Source: Liolophura sinensis
Lineage: Eukaryota > Mollusca > Polyplacophora > Chitonida > Chitonidae
NCBI RefSeq assembly: GCF_032854445.1
Contig: NC_088300.1
Span: forward strand, 74,393,005-74,457,004
Direction: 5' to 3'
Length of the DNA stretch: 64,000 nucleotides
Positions within the stretch are counted from its first letter, which is position 1, and each line of letters opens with the position of its first letter. Shown here piece after piece: positions 13,290 to 23,860 of the stretch. Below the pieces are notes generated by a model. The model searched no databases and was not told where the DNA came from. It was given only the letters and a program-made list of their open reading frames with translations. The position numbers and the translations under genes are program-made.

Positions 13290-14905
13290 TACCGATATGT
13301 AACGTATCCGCAATATATTGTGTGGCCCAAAATGATGGTCTGGTATGTAATGTAGCCTCAATATACTGTGTGCTCCAAAATGACTGTCTGGTGTGTAACG
13401 TATCCTCAATATACTGTGTGCCCCAAAATGACGGTCTGGTGTGTAACGTATCCTCAATATACTGTGTTCCCCAAAATGATAATCTGGTATGTAATGTATC
13501 CTCAATATATTTTGTGCCTCATAATGATGGTCTGGTATATAATGCATCCTCAATATATTGTGTGCTCCAAAATGATGGTCTAGTGTTTAATGTATCTTCA
13601 ACGTATTATGTGTACAAAATGGTCGGTCTGGTATGTAAGGTTTCCTCAGTGTATAGTGTGTACTAAAATGGACTTTCTGCTATGTAATGTATCTTCAGCG
13701 TATTATGTCTACCATTATTATGTGTTTAACCCATACTCAAGAATATTTCACTTATATGACGGCGGCCAGCATCACAGTAGGAGGAAACCGGGCAGAACTC
13801 GGGGGAAACCCACGACCATACACAGGTTGCTGGTCACCTTCTCACGTACGGCCGTAGAGGAAGCCAGCATAAGCTGGATTTGAACTCACAGTGACCGCAT
13901 TGGTGAGAAACTCCTGGGTCATTACACTGCGCTAGCGCGCTAACCAACTCAGTGCATTGTGTGTACCAAAATGGTCGATCTGGTATGTAATGTAATCTCA
14001 GTGTATTATTTGTACTAAAAAGGTCGGTCTGGTTTGTAATCTGTCATGAGTCCATCATGAGTACCAACATTGTCGGTCTGGTTTGCAATCTATTATGAGT
14101 GCATCACGTGTACCAAAATGGTCGATCTGGTTTGTAATCTATCATGACTGCATTATGTGTACCAAAATGGTCGGTCTGGTTTGTAATCTATCAGGAGTAT
14201 ATTATATGTACCAAAATGGTCGGTCTGGTTTGTAATCTATCATGACTGTATTATGTGTACCAAAATGGTCGGTCTGGTTTGTAATCTATCAGGAGTATAT
14301 TGTATGTACCAAAATGGTCAGTCTGGTTTGTAATCTATCATGACTGTATTATGTGTACCAAAATGGTCGATCTGGTTTGTAATCCGCCATGAGTGCATCA
14401 TGTGTACCAAAATGGTCAGTCTAGTTTGTAATCTATCAGGAGTATATTATATGTACCAAAATTGTCGGTCTGGTTTGTAATCTACCATGATTGCATCATG
14501 TGTACCAAAATGGTCGGTCTAGTTTGTAATCTATCACAAGTGCATCATGGGTACCAAAATTGTCGGTCTGGTTTTTAACCTATCATGAGTGTATTATGTG
14601 TACCAAAATGGTCGACCTGGTTTGTAATCTATCATGAGTGCATCATGGCTACCAAAATTATCGGTCTAGTTTGTAATGAGTACCAAAATGGTAGGTCTGG
14701 TTTGTAATCTATCATGAGTGTATTATGTGTACCAAAATGGTTGGTCTGGTTTGTAATCTATCATGAGTGTATTATGTGTACCAAAATGGTTGGTCTGGTT
14801 TGTAATCTATCATGAGTGTATTATGTGTACCAAAATGGTTGGTCTGGTTTGTAATCTATCAGGAGTGTATTATGTGTACCAAAATGGTCGGTCTAGTTTG
14901 AAAGC
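13290..14905. repeat. 48/49-bp minisatellite, about 28 copies, split by a SINE
   Basis: The unit contains GTGTACCAAAATGGTCGGTC and TGGTTTGTAATCTATCATGA. The left block (13,290-13,715) has mostly 48-bp units, which stay in frame and create a spurious 134-codon frame with a 16-residue repeat. The right block (13,955-14,905) has 49-bp units, so frames drift and close. A SINE occupies the gap between the blocks. Confidence 0.9.
13718..13952 (-). mobile_element. tRNA-derived SINE inside the minisatellite
   Basis: Reverse-complement copy of the family seen at 10.8 kb. It reads GAATATTTCACTTATATGAC, then GGGGGAAACCCACGACCATA, then AAGCTGGATTTGAACTCACA, and ends GCGCTAGCGCGCTAACCAAC. It interrupts the 48/49-bp minisatellite. 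Confidence 0.85.
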
Positions 14906-15780
14906 CTAAGTGAACTGTTTCATCACAGATGCTATAAGGGACTAAACTATATCAACGCCAACGATCACATTCTTCCGGTTCCTTGGGTTACATCTTTCCG
15001 AAACACTAATGTAATGATCTGCTAATGTGGATCATAAACCAGAAGACGATCCGAAATAATGTTTTGCTTTCTAAGAATGCTACTCGAGTGGAAATAATCA
15101 TTAGTGTATCTCTTCAAACTATTATCTGTAATTCAAAGAACTATCAGTACTGTAAGATTTCCCTGCATGTAAAAGGCTTCTTTTCCTTGAACTCAAGGTA
15201 CTTTACTTTAAGGTTTTCGTAACTGCATTCACGATTTACATTATCAGCTGTTGTAATTATACTTCAATTCAATAAAACAGTTTGTAAATCGTTTGACATG
15301 TAAGTTGATCTCACTGTGCCCTGAAAACAATCGCCACGGAAATTGAGGTCAAGCGTTTTAATACGGAAAGTTCACTTGAATTACCGTCGAAAAGGAAGAA
15401 AAATGCTATTGTCCCAAAAAACTGATTAGCACATACAGGAAGCACTGGTGTGTAGAACTGTCAAGTCGACGCCGGCTACGTATCGTGTGTGGAAAAAGCA
15501 GCATTATACACTGTTTTTACTGACAACTCAACTGTGTGCTCTACCGCCGACGTTGGTAGTTGTTGTAATGGTTTGAGGTCTTTGTTGTTAAAATATTACC
15601 TTAACACAGATGTACTCTTGTCTGAAACCAAGCATTGTTTGGTCATGCATTTGTGAAGAACTGGCCCAGATGACAATCTGTTTCTCACTTAACAGTAAAC
15701 AATTCGACTGCGAACAAGCTCTTTCAAACGGTATAAAGTTAAATAACTGCCCCACGTAACAATCTGTTCCCAACTGTAAC
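14906..15780. other. Intergenic sequence, nothing recognised
   Basis: No supported feature. Small frames only. Confidence 0.6.
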
Positions 15781-15784
15781 CGTG

Positions 15785-15965
15785 ATATAAATGGGCAGTA
15801 TCATACCACATCTGCACTCGGCAATTCCACACCACATCCACACTCGGTAGTACCACACCACACCCGCACTCGGCTATATCACATGCACACTCGGCAAATC
15901 CACACCACATCCGCACTCGGAAATACCACAGCAAACTCGCACTCGACAATATCACACCACATCTG
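15785..15965. repeat. 26-bp minisatellite, about 7 copies
   Basis: Units resemble TTCCACACCACATCCACACTCGG plus a variable trinucleotide. One unit is shortened by about 5 bases. The minus-strand frame across 15,689-16,000 reflects this repeat. Confidence 0.85.
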
Positions 15966-16114
15966 TGGCAAAACTTTTTGTACCGCTTGCTAGATACCAT
16001 CTAGAATGCCCAAACCCATTGTCCTCTTTACCTACTTGTTTTAAGTTATGCATTTTGTATTTATCTGTAAGATAAATGTGTATTGAGTATAAACCTGTTG
16101 GATGATACCCACCC

Positions 16115-16600
16115 ATCCCCTTCAGTAATGTAGGCTGGTATTCTTCAGTCCCTATGTATTAGCGTAATGTAGGCTGGTATTCTTCAGTCCCTATGTATTA
16201 ACGTAATGTAGGCTGGTATTCTTCAGTAACTATGTATTAACGTAATGTAAGCTGGTATTCTTTAATCCCTATATATGAGCGTAACGTAGGCTAGTATTCT
16301 TCAGTCCCTATGTATTAGCGTATTGTAGGCTGGTATTCTTCAGTTCCTATGTATTAACGTAATGTAAGCTAGTATTCTTCAGTTCCTATGTATTAGCGTA
16401 ATGTATTCTAGTATTCTTCAGTCCCTGTGTATTAGTGTATTGTAGGCTAGTATTCTTCATTCCCTAGGTATTAGCGTAATGTAGGCTAGTATTCTGTAGT
16501 CCCTATGTATTAACGTAATCTAGGCTAGTACTCTTCAGTCCCTACGTATTAGGGTAATATAGGCTAGTATTCTTCAGTCCCTGTATTAGTGTAAGTTTTC
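16115..16600. repeat. 39-bp minisatellite, about 12 copies
   Basis: Units contain GTAATGTAGGCTGGTATTCT followed by TCAGTCCCTATGTATTAGC. Copies differ by scattered substitutions. No coding potential. Confidence 0.9.
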
Positions 16601-17510
16601 ACATACTGTTTTATTTCACTGTTTATGGAATACTTTTTCATGTTTATTGTAACTGTAATACTTGTTAAACATATTGGTAGCTTTATCAATTTTATGTTCA
16701 TTGATTTAGTTCATTTTAAGTACTGTTTCACCTAGGTTGCAATTTTCCTGGACGACAGTGTCATAGTTGGCATATGGTCACACGCAACCGGTAAATAACA
16801 AATACTAACTGTTATGCACATGCATGTGTCATCTATCTTATATTATCCGTCGGTCTAAAATGTTTGTTGTTTCTTTGAGTTTGTTTATACAGGGTAGTAT
16901 AGTTCTAGTTTACGTCCAATAATTCACTGTACATAATGTAACGAGATAAACGCCGCATCACTTAAAGACAAGTAGTCTAATCGAACGGAACCCTGTACGA
17001 ACAGTCTCATGATCTCTGTACAGTGATAATGCGGTCAAGGTATTTAAACCGCACCCGGTCTTCTTGAGGCCTTACTACTGCCATGTTTCGAGTTATACAG
17101 TGATACTAGCATGTAATCACACTACTCCAAATTATACTCATATTGTTCATACAAACAGCCACAACAGGAACTGATCGTGTTAACTTTAAGTGCAAGGATG
17201 ACTAAGGAAAGCAACACATCAAGTCCACCCTTGGCTTGTATCATAAGTCCCCCAAACGTTTGGAGCACGGCAGTGACAGTTGCCTCGGTGAAGGCCCTGG
17301 TATTTGTTTTGCATTTTGTTTTGTTTTATGTACTTCGAACAAGTCCATATGGACCCATGACATCAGTATACTTAAAAGACACATAACAAATACGTATTGC
17401 TTACGTATAGCATGTAAACAGATCAAGACTGCATTTCGCAACTCCACAATTTTTTTGCACTGAAGTTAAAACTTATTAACCTGCGTAAATATGTTAAAAT
17501 CAAGCTCCTG
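16601..17510. other. Intergenic sequence, nothing recognised
   Basis: No supported gene. Two overlapping short plus frames at 17,177-17,463 have no recognisable features. Confidence 0.6.
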
Positions 17511-17511
17511 T

Positions 17512-17598
17512 TGGAGAACATTGAAATATCTGTGCGCTCTGACGATAACTTACGCACTGAACACTGAAATATCTATGCACTCTGACGATGACAAGTCC
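17512..17598 (+). repeat. Local repeat forming the Polinton target
   Basis: Two imperfect units, each with TGAAATATCT(G/A)TGC(G/A)CTCTGACGAT, precede the element. A third related unit (GAAACATTAAAATATCTATG followed by GACTCTAACG) follows its right end at about 30,290-30,325. The element therefore inserted into a short tandem repeat. Confidence 0.6.
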
Positions 17599-17714
17599 AG
17601 TAGTAGGGGGAGTATAGGTTCTGGCGCACCCTCCCCTTGGCAAATAGAGGCTCCCAGCCCCCATTCCCGGCGAGGTCCAGAAGTTCTAGTATACACACTA
17701 TAGGTTCTGGCACA
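17599..17714 (+). repeat. Left terminal inverted repeat of the Polinton
   Basis: 116 bp that match the reverse complement of 30,165-30,280 with one mismatch (ccctcccc against cccttccc). A second, imperfect direct copy of the first 75 bp follows at about 17,700-17,775 (GGTTCTGGCAC...AAATAGAGGCCCCCAGCCCC). The left end is therefore internally duplicated, while the right end has a single copy. Confidence 0.95.
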
Positions 17715-17831
17715 ACCCCCCTTGGGGCCCTCCCCAAAACAAATAGAGGCCCCCAGCCCCCATCTGGGGTTCTATTAGACATACCCATTGCTCAGATATG
17801 CTTCTACACCAATTGTGTATACACCAACAAC

Positions 17832-18110
17832 ATGCCAAAGGGTTATAATAATTGCCGGTGGCAACCCATAGGCTCCATGGAGCTCTGTGGTAATAGTTGT
17901 CTGGGGGAGTACTGTGGGGTTCACCTAAACTGTCTGCGCAAGGGTCTTGGTACCCTGCCAGGTATTAGCTGTTGTCGGGGTGTTAAAAACCGATTTCGGC
18001 TTTGCAAGGCCTGCGGATATAATAGGGTCCAGACGCGTGAAAGACAGCGGAGGCTCAAGACTTTCTTGGATGAGTTCAAACGGCTGGCGGCTATCGAAAT
18101 TTACAATTAG
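17832..18110 (+). CDS. Small cysteine-rich putative zinc-binding protein
   Basis: A 92-residue intact frame just inside the left inverted repeat and upstream of the polymerase. It has CGNSCLGEYCGVH near residues 19-31 and a second group, SCC...LCKAC, near residues 47-61, followed by an arginine-rich helix (RVQTRERQRRLK). The Cys/His spacing suggests two zinc-ribbon-like modules. Small Cys-rich proteins at this position are common in invertebrate Polintons, but I cannot name a function. Nucleic-acid binding is an inference from the basic tail. The first ATG after the repeat is used. The frame is open further upstream into the inverted repeat, but that part is not protein-like. Confidence 0.7.
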   Translation: MPKGYNNCRWQPIGSMELCGNSCLGEYCGVHLNCLRKGLGTLPGISCCRGVKNRFRLCKACGYNRVQTRERQRRLKTFLDEFKRLAAIEIYN

Positions 18111-18152
18111 AGAGATGCTGTTATTAATATAATGATGATATAGGCGCGTACA

Positions 18153-20763
18153 ATGAGGCACCATCAAAAAGCGCGAGCACTACGGGAGGAGTTTGAGACG
18201 CTCCTAGGTGGGCGGCCCAAGTACCCACGGTACCGCATTGCCTTGGAAGAACTGCAGGGGATCCTCGACAGGTATAAAACGGCTGTGGCTGAGTTGAAGC
18301 GGCTGCAAGACAGCAAGAGCTCCCGAAGTAACGAGGAGTTGAAGCAAGACGTCAAGAACCCCCTCAGTAACGAGGAGTTGAAGCAAGACGTCAAGAACCT
18401 CCTCAGTAACGAGGAGTTGGATGAATTGCTAAGCGGAATACATGGTGAAAAGAAACTAGAATTCACTAACACCGGCCGGGCTATAAGCAATCTCCTCCGG
18501 GCATGGCAGATGGGCGTACCCGAAGGCGTTTGGACGGACCCAGTAGTCTTCTTAGAAGAAATTCTAGCCATTATTCGCCAGAAGTTAGAAGAAGAGATCC
18601 TGGCACTCAACGGGGTTAAGTTCCAACTAGGCCTCAGGGTTCAGTTGAGAGGGGGGTCTTACATCCCCCTACCTGCAGCTGTCATCAATGTGAAGAACAA
18701 AGACGACGACTGACTCCGATGGGCACTCCGATCTGCCTTATTTCCAGCCGCCCGGGACCCTCAGAGACCAACAAAGTATCCCACCAATGATGGTCTTGAC
18801 TTTGGGGGGATCGACACCCCCACGCCAATCTCTAAAGTGGAGGAAAAGAACGACCTCGCCATCAACGTGTTCGGGTGGGACAACGGTGTGCGCGATTCTG
18901 TGCGCGATCACTGCCATATCACCGGCAAGTACAGAGGCGCGGCCCATAACGCATGCAACCTAAAGTTGCGGCTGGGTCCCAAGACAGCCATACCTGTAGT
19001 CTTCCACAACCTACGGGGCTACGACGGGCACCTCCTGATGCAAGCCATAAGTAAGGTGGAGGGCGGCATCTCCTGCATCCCCAACAACACGGAAAAGTAC
19101 ATCTCCTTCTCGCTGGGGCAGCTCCGCTTCATCGACAGCGTTCAATTCTTACCGACTTCCCTTGACAATCTTGTTGAGGCCAACAAACCTGAGGCTTTCC
19201 ACATCACAGCCCGGTATGAGCCCGCCGAAGAAAATCGAAAGCTACTCATGCGCTTCGACGAGTCCAGCCTCCCACCCAAAGAGGCTTTCTACAGTAAGCT
19301 CAAAGTCAGAGGCATTAGCGATGAGGATTACATCCACGCTCAACAGGTATGGAAGGCATTTGACTGCACCAATCTGGGGGACTACACAGACCTTTACTGC
19401 CGCACAGACGTGCTCCTATTGGCTGATGTGTTTGAGGCCTTCCGGAAAACTTGTTTACGGCAGTATGGATTGGACCCTGCTCACTACTTTACGAGCCCAG
19501 GTCTGTCGTGGGATGCGCTGTTCAAGAAGACTGTGGTAGAGCTGGAGCTGTTGACCGACTACGACCAACATCTCTTCATTGAGAAGGGGTTGCGAGGAGG
19601 TATCTCCATGGTAAGTAAGCGATACGCCAAAACCAATAATCCGCAGGTGGAGGGATACAACCCCGAAAGCCCAAACAGCTACATCCAATACCTAGACGCC
19701 AATAATCTATATGACTGGGCTATGAGTCAGTTCCTTCCAACGGGCGGCTTCCAGTGGGTAGATGACGCGCGGCGTCTCGGCGAAACGATTGCTACCCACC
19801 CCCACGACAGTCCTTCTAGTCACATCCTCGAGGTCGACCTAGAGTATCCGGCCGACCTACATAACGCACATAACGGCTACCCATTAGCCCCGGAGCATCT
19901 GGTAGTCCAGAAGGAGTGGATGTCAGACTATCAGAACGGCCTTCTCGGCAAGAAAGCGCCTACCCAGGTCGAAAAGCTGGTCCCCAACCTCCGCAACAAG
20001 GAACGGTACGTCCTGCACTACCGGAACCTACAGCTGTATCTATCTCTGGGAATGTGCCTGACAAAGGTTCAACGGGCCCTGAAATTCGCCCAGAGCCCTT
20101 GGATGGAACCCTATATCAGGATGAACACCGAGCTTCGAAAAACGGCCGCGAGTAAATTCGAGAAGGACCTGTACAAGCTAATGAACAAGTCGGTCTTCGG
20201 AAAAACGATGGAGAACCTTCGGAAGCTCTGGAGAAGACGACAAACTCCGACGCTTGATAGCCAGCCGGAGCTTCGCACGGGCAAACATATTTGATGATGA
20301 CCTCGCAGCGATTCAGATGCACAAGACCCGTCTAGTCCTAAACCGACCTATCTACGTGGGCATGAGCATTCTAGATCTCTCCAAACACCTGATGTATGAC
20401 TTCTACTACAACCACATGAAGGCCCAATACGGAGAGCGCTGCCAGCTCCTCTATACTGACACGGATAGTCTGCTACTCGAGATTCAGTCTGAGGATGTTT
20501 ATAGGGATATAGCGGAGAATGCAAACCTGTACGACACCTCAGATTACCCACAAGACCATCCCCTGCACAGCGTAGCAAATATGAGGCCCTCTTCGAGAAA
20601 AAGATCTTCCGACACGGTATGGACGTGCTGCGATCAGAGCGCCACCATATCTATGGGCAGCACCTGAATAAGGTCTCACTGTCCCCCTTCGATAGTAAGT
20701 CCTGGATCGCCGAAGATGGTGTCCACACCTTGGCTTATGGCCATAGAGATGCGCCTCCTTGAC
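18153..20763 (+). pseudogene. polB: Protein-primed type family B DNA polymerase, broken
   Basis: The element's replicative polymerase. The N-terminal segment (18,153-18,713, 186 codons) has a helical stretch with a three-fold 15-residue repeat around SNEELKQDVKN and ends in an in-frame TGA at 18,711. The same frame continues to 20,294. Recognisable parts are RDHCHITGKYRG, the exonuclease-type FHNLRGYDGH, motif A-like LDANNLYDWAM and motif B-like KLMNKSVFGK. The frame is lost near 20,230 and resumes in another frame to motif C YTDTDS (about 20,455). It breaks again near 20,579 and finishes in a third frame with LSPFDSKSW and LAYGH, ending at the TGA at 20,761-20,763. The first exonuclease motif region appears deleted near 18,895, and a conserved stretch is missing at 20,579. 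At least two indels, one stop and two deletions make it non-functional as assembled. Confidence 0.9.
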
Positions 20764-20801
20764 GGCAACCGCTGGAATGGACATCCTCTTCGAGGAACTA
20801 C

Positions 20802-21820
20802 TAGCGCCGTAGAACATCCCCCGGGGGAACCTGAGTATCGGAAGGTACTATAAGCAACTCCTCACGAACGAATCCCCGTCGCGGGGCTATCCGACGTATC
20901 GTCTAGATAGTACAGCACGGGTTCATTAGGCTTTGTGACGGAGCGCCCAAGCCGATATATCTCTAGAGACAACACAGGATCAGTCCCGCGACAGCGGCCG
21001 CCCTCCAGCTCTCCAGGCTGATAGAGATAACGAACGCCAACACCCTCGGGGATCTTCCGCTCATTAAGTCCAACGGGACGACCTGGAACCGTCGAGGAAG
21101 GCTTATGGGGCACCCCTTTTGCCTTGATGGCGTCTTTCGGCTTTTTACCGATCAGTCTCGTTGTCTCGTTATTCAGAGCGGCCACAACAGAGGGCAGCCG
21201 AGCCACCCATTCAGTAGACCGGTGTTCGGGAGGGAGGCGCATCTCCTGGGCGTACTGATGTCCAAAGAGCCGCTCAGCCAGAGTACGGTTGAAACGCTCC
21301 AGTATGCCTTGGTCTCGGTGGATATCCACGCGGCCTCGGCGGACTGTGACATCGTGTTTGGCCAGCGGTTGGCTCACCGCACCCATAAACTCGCGCCCAG
21401 GGTCAACTTGGAGAAGCTTCAGCCATCAAAGGGGTCCCCGCTTGTAAATGCGAGCGAGAGCATCAGCGACTTCTTTGGAATCTTTAGTAGCCAGAGGTTC
21501 CGCCTCCTTGTAGCGAGAAGCGACATCAACAACTGTCAGAGCGTACTTATACAGCTTCCGCCTCGCCGATCATGTGGTAGAAATATAAGATCGGCTTGGT
21601 GGATGTCATTCGGTGTGGAAACATCGAACATAAGCCTCGGTGTTTTTCGGGGACGAGGCAGGTATATCTGCCAGATAGCCTGCTTTTTCAGCCAGGCCCG
21701 GACCACATCTTCGGAGATTTTAGCCGCAGTGGCAAGTTTCTGGATGGCCGCGCGGCCCTTCCAGTACCCACGAAGGCTGTAGTAGATATTTGTCAGGCGA
21801 GCAGACACCCTACTAGCCAA
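20802..21820 (-). pseudogene. int: Retroviral-type (Polinton) integrase, broken
   Basis: The element's integrase, convergent with polB (38-bp gap). From the N-terminus, 21,820-21,560 encodes the helical entry region and the first catalytic Asp in HQADLIFLPHD. The frame shifts near 21,570 to VVDVASRYKEAEPL. An in-frame TGA follows at 21,426-21,428, then the second Asp in VDPGREFM (about 21,400) and the catalytic Glu in GILERFNRTL (about 21,300). The C-terminal part (YLYQPGELEGG and LSLEIYRL) is the chromo/SH3-like tail of this family. A last frameshift near 20,877 separates RGFVREELL, and the gene ends at the stop at 20,802. All three DDE residues are present, but the frame is broken three times. 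The start is uncertain because the frame has no ATG and is open up to about 21,870. Confidence 0.88.
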
Positions 21821-21871
21821 GTCTTCAAGGTATTCTAGCAGCCCTCTAACAGATTTGCGACGAAAAAGGTG

Positions 21872-22011
21872 TTAATCATCGCGGCGCAGAACCACCTCAG
21901 ATCGTGCCCGGCGAGGAGCTCGATGGTGAGTCCTCAGCATCGAAAACATATAGTTGCTCCCGCTGAAGGTCAAAGCGTTTACGAGGGCGCCATCACTGCG
22001 ATGGAGGCCAT
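21872..22011 (-). pseudogene. Small Polinton protein, frameshifted
   Basis: A short gene between the integrase and the next small gene. It starts at an ATG (MASIAVMA) and shifts frame almost at once to GALVNALTFSGSNYMFSML, a motif I recognise as recurring in small Polinton proteins. It ends at the TAA at 21,872. About 45 codons, function unknown. The C-terminal half looks degraded. Confidence 0.45.
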
Positions 22012-22013
22012 TA

Positions 22014-22254
22014 CTACTGGATTATATTGGGAGGAAGGAGCCCTTGTTTAATTAGCAGGTCCTTCGAAAAACATAGCCAGGCCTACATCTGCAATGACCA
22101 TGCCGACGTCATGGGAGTTAAGTCCAGCTTCGGGAGGGCTCCTTTCAGGAACATCTGGCCGAGACGAGCATACCCAGTAGCCAGGGAGAGAGACCACAGC
22201 GGCGTGGTAGGCCGCGTTGACTAGCACTTTTCCATCACCGAGTGGAGTAGACAT
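22014..22254 (-). pseudogene. Small hydrophobic Polinton protein, frameshifted near C-terminus
   Basis: Begins MSTPLGDGKVLVNAAYHAAV, with a moderately hydrophobic N-terminal half and an AELN-like segment, then HDVGMVIADVGLAM. One base is lost near 22,065. The shifted frame gives KDLLIKQGLLPPNIIQ and a stop at 22,014, and the unshifted frame stops at 22,048. Its position between the integrase and the capsid block is typical of the small unknown genes of this element class. No function can be assigned. Confidence 0.5.
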
Positions 22255-22344
22255 GCTGATCTATAAGAAAGGGTCGCTACGTGTATTCAAATGGAGATTC
22301 TTTTCTTGCGGCGTGATATCTGCATGCGGCGTAATATCTGCACC

Positions 22345-22696
22345 TCATGCATGTGCTGTATAGCGGCTGCGCCACACCCGTAGCAACACTAGCACTGCAA
22401 GGCTGCCAACGCCTAGTAACGCCAGGGGCGATTTGATGTGCCTTCGTAGAATCCGGTTCCTTCGCGTCCTCCCCCTCCTGTTCCTTCAGCTGTTTCTTGG
22501 TGGAGTCAGCTGCGCCAAGCAAAGCAGCCTTTGCCTCGCGAAGTTCGTCCTTGAGCTTTTCAGCCTTGGCCCTTCTCGCCGCGGCACCCGCTCGACCCGC
22601 AGCGACTTTTTGGGGATTCTTAGCAGGGCCGTCATTCGTAGAATCCGCTGTCACCCCCTCCGCTTCCTTCGGGCCTTCCGGATTCATTGTACTCAT
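22345..22696 (-). pseudogene. Coiled-coil protein with C-terminal membrane segment, frameshifted
   Basis: The N-terminal half is KNPQKVAAGRAGAAARRAKA followed by KLKDELREAKAALL, an Ala/Lys-rich basic helix. A one-base shift near 22,430 separates a hydrophobic C-terminal segment (PLALLGVGSLAVLVLLRVW) that would be a single transmembrane helix, with a stop at 22,345. The unshifted frame runs to 22,277 but is not protein-like there. The start is taken as the ATG at 22,696 (MSTMNPEG). An upstream ATG at 22,744 would add 16 residues. It overlaps the end of the upstream gene by about 65 bp. Tail-anchored virion protein is an inference only. Confidence 0.6.
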
Positions 22697-23230
22697 GTTC
22701 CTCTGGATCATACGGCTGATTTCTAGGACAGCAGTGGTGTTCAAATGAGCAGTGCTCAGCAGTGGTCATCGCCATAGTTAACGGTGCCAAGTACTTACCA
22801 TAGCAGTAGTATAGCCAGAAGCTAGCACTGCTAAGCGCCTGTTCAACAAATGGGTCGGTGACGAGCTGTGCCATGAGCATTGGTCGATTCTCGGGTGGGA
22901 TTGGTAGGAACCAGCTGGCCGCCCTTACGTATGATCTCAAGAACATACCTCCGAGACCGTTAACCATCCGTGCACCGAGCTTAGCCTTTCAACGTCTTCG
23001 TCGCTCATGGCGTCGATCTCAGCGGCTGTTACGTCTTTTCCCAGATATCGCTTGGCCTGCCCACCCACCGCAAGTGCCGCCAGCCTATCCCTGAGCTGCC
23101 GTGCATCATCTTGTTGGCTGGGTTCGGGCTGTTGGCTTCGGCCGGGCTGTTGGCTGGGGCCGGGCTGTTGGCTTCGACCGGGTTCCTCCTCTGCGCCCAG
23201 AATCTGGTCTATAAGCTCGTCGGTATCCAT
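22632..23230 (-). pseudogene. Conserved Polinton protein of unknown function, frameshifted
   Basis: The N-terminal part starts MDTDELIDQILGAEEEPGRS, has four 6-residue Q/P/S repeats (GRSQQP, GPSQQP and similar), then RYLGKDVTAAEIDAMSDEDV. The frame shifts near 22,970, probably with a small loss, into LGARMVNGLGGMFLRSYV, then WFLPIPPENRPMLMAQ and LYYCYGKYLAPLTMAMTT. Both halves together make about 195 residues. The YGKYLAPLT and PIPPEN motifs recur in small structural-looking genes of invertebrate Polintons, but their role is not established. The Q/P repeat is slippage-prone and may vary in length. Confidence 0.65.
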
Positions 23231-23255
23231 GCTTCATACGTAAGGGCACCTGCGT

Positions 23256-23860
23256 CTAATATATAATCTTAGATGTGGCGGGCATATCAGTCATTACCAG
23301 GAGCTTAGAATGCGGATTGTTCTTGAGCTTCTGTCGAACCTCTGCCTTTTCGCTCTCGGCCTCGATGATGTTGTTCTCCTCCAGGCATTCGTTGAACGAG
23401 TGCCGATCTTTGCAGTGGAATAAAGCCACCCTCCTTGTCTGCTCGCGAAAGCCTTTGAGGATGGCGTTGTATTTCTGAGTGAGGACCCAGACGCTTTGCT
23501 TTGCATGACGGCCCGAGAAAGCCATGAATGACAGCATTTTTTGTTTCTTCTTCATCGCCTCTAACGCGCTACAATCATCGATGATGTATAGGGTGGGCTC
23601 CCCCTCGAACAATCTGTAGAAAGCTCTCAGGCAGTCGTTGAGCCGCTCGCCGGGATCAAAACAATAGACCTCAGGGTCAGACAGTATCCATCGCCGCCGG
23701 TATGCTTAAGAGTGGGGCACCGGATCACAATGTGATGAAAGAAGCCGCGGAAAGGCCCCTCAAGCACGTCCAGCACGAAGACTGTTTTGCCGCAGTTCGT
23801 CTGCCCACAGATAATCGCGCAGTGGGCGTCATCAATAAAGCGCGCTAACGAATCTACCAT
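23256..23860 (-). pseudogene. FtsK/HerA-type genome-packaging ATPase, frameshifted
   Basis: Walker A is CGQTNCGKT about 20 residues after the start at 23,860 (MVDSLARFIDDAHCAIICGQ). The frame shifts near 23,700, after CPTLK, into DPEVYCFDPGERLND. Walker B (TLYIIDDCS, about 23,590) follows, then a sensor-like region SGRHAKQSVWVLTQ and an arginine-rich FREQTRRVALFHCKDR. Total about 200 residues, the usual size. This ATPase would translocate DNA into the capsid. Its start overlaps the capsid gene's end by 29 bp, so the two are probably co-expressed. A single indel separates the two ATPase motifs. Confidence 0.88.

Noticed and set aside
13262-13666. 134-codon plus frame with a 16-residue repeat
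   Set aside because: It is a translation of a 48-bp minisatellite. It disappears where the unit becomes 49 bp, and the opposite strand is equally open.
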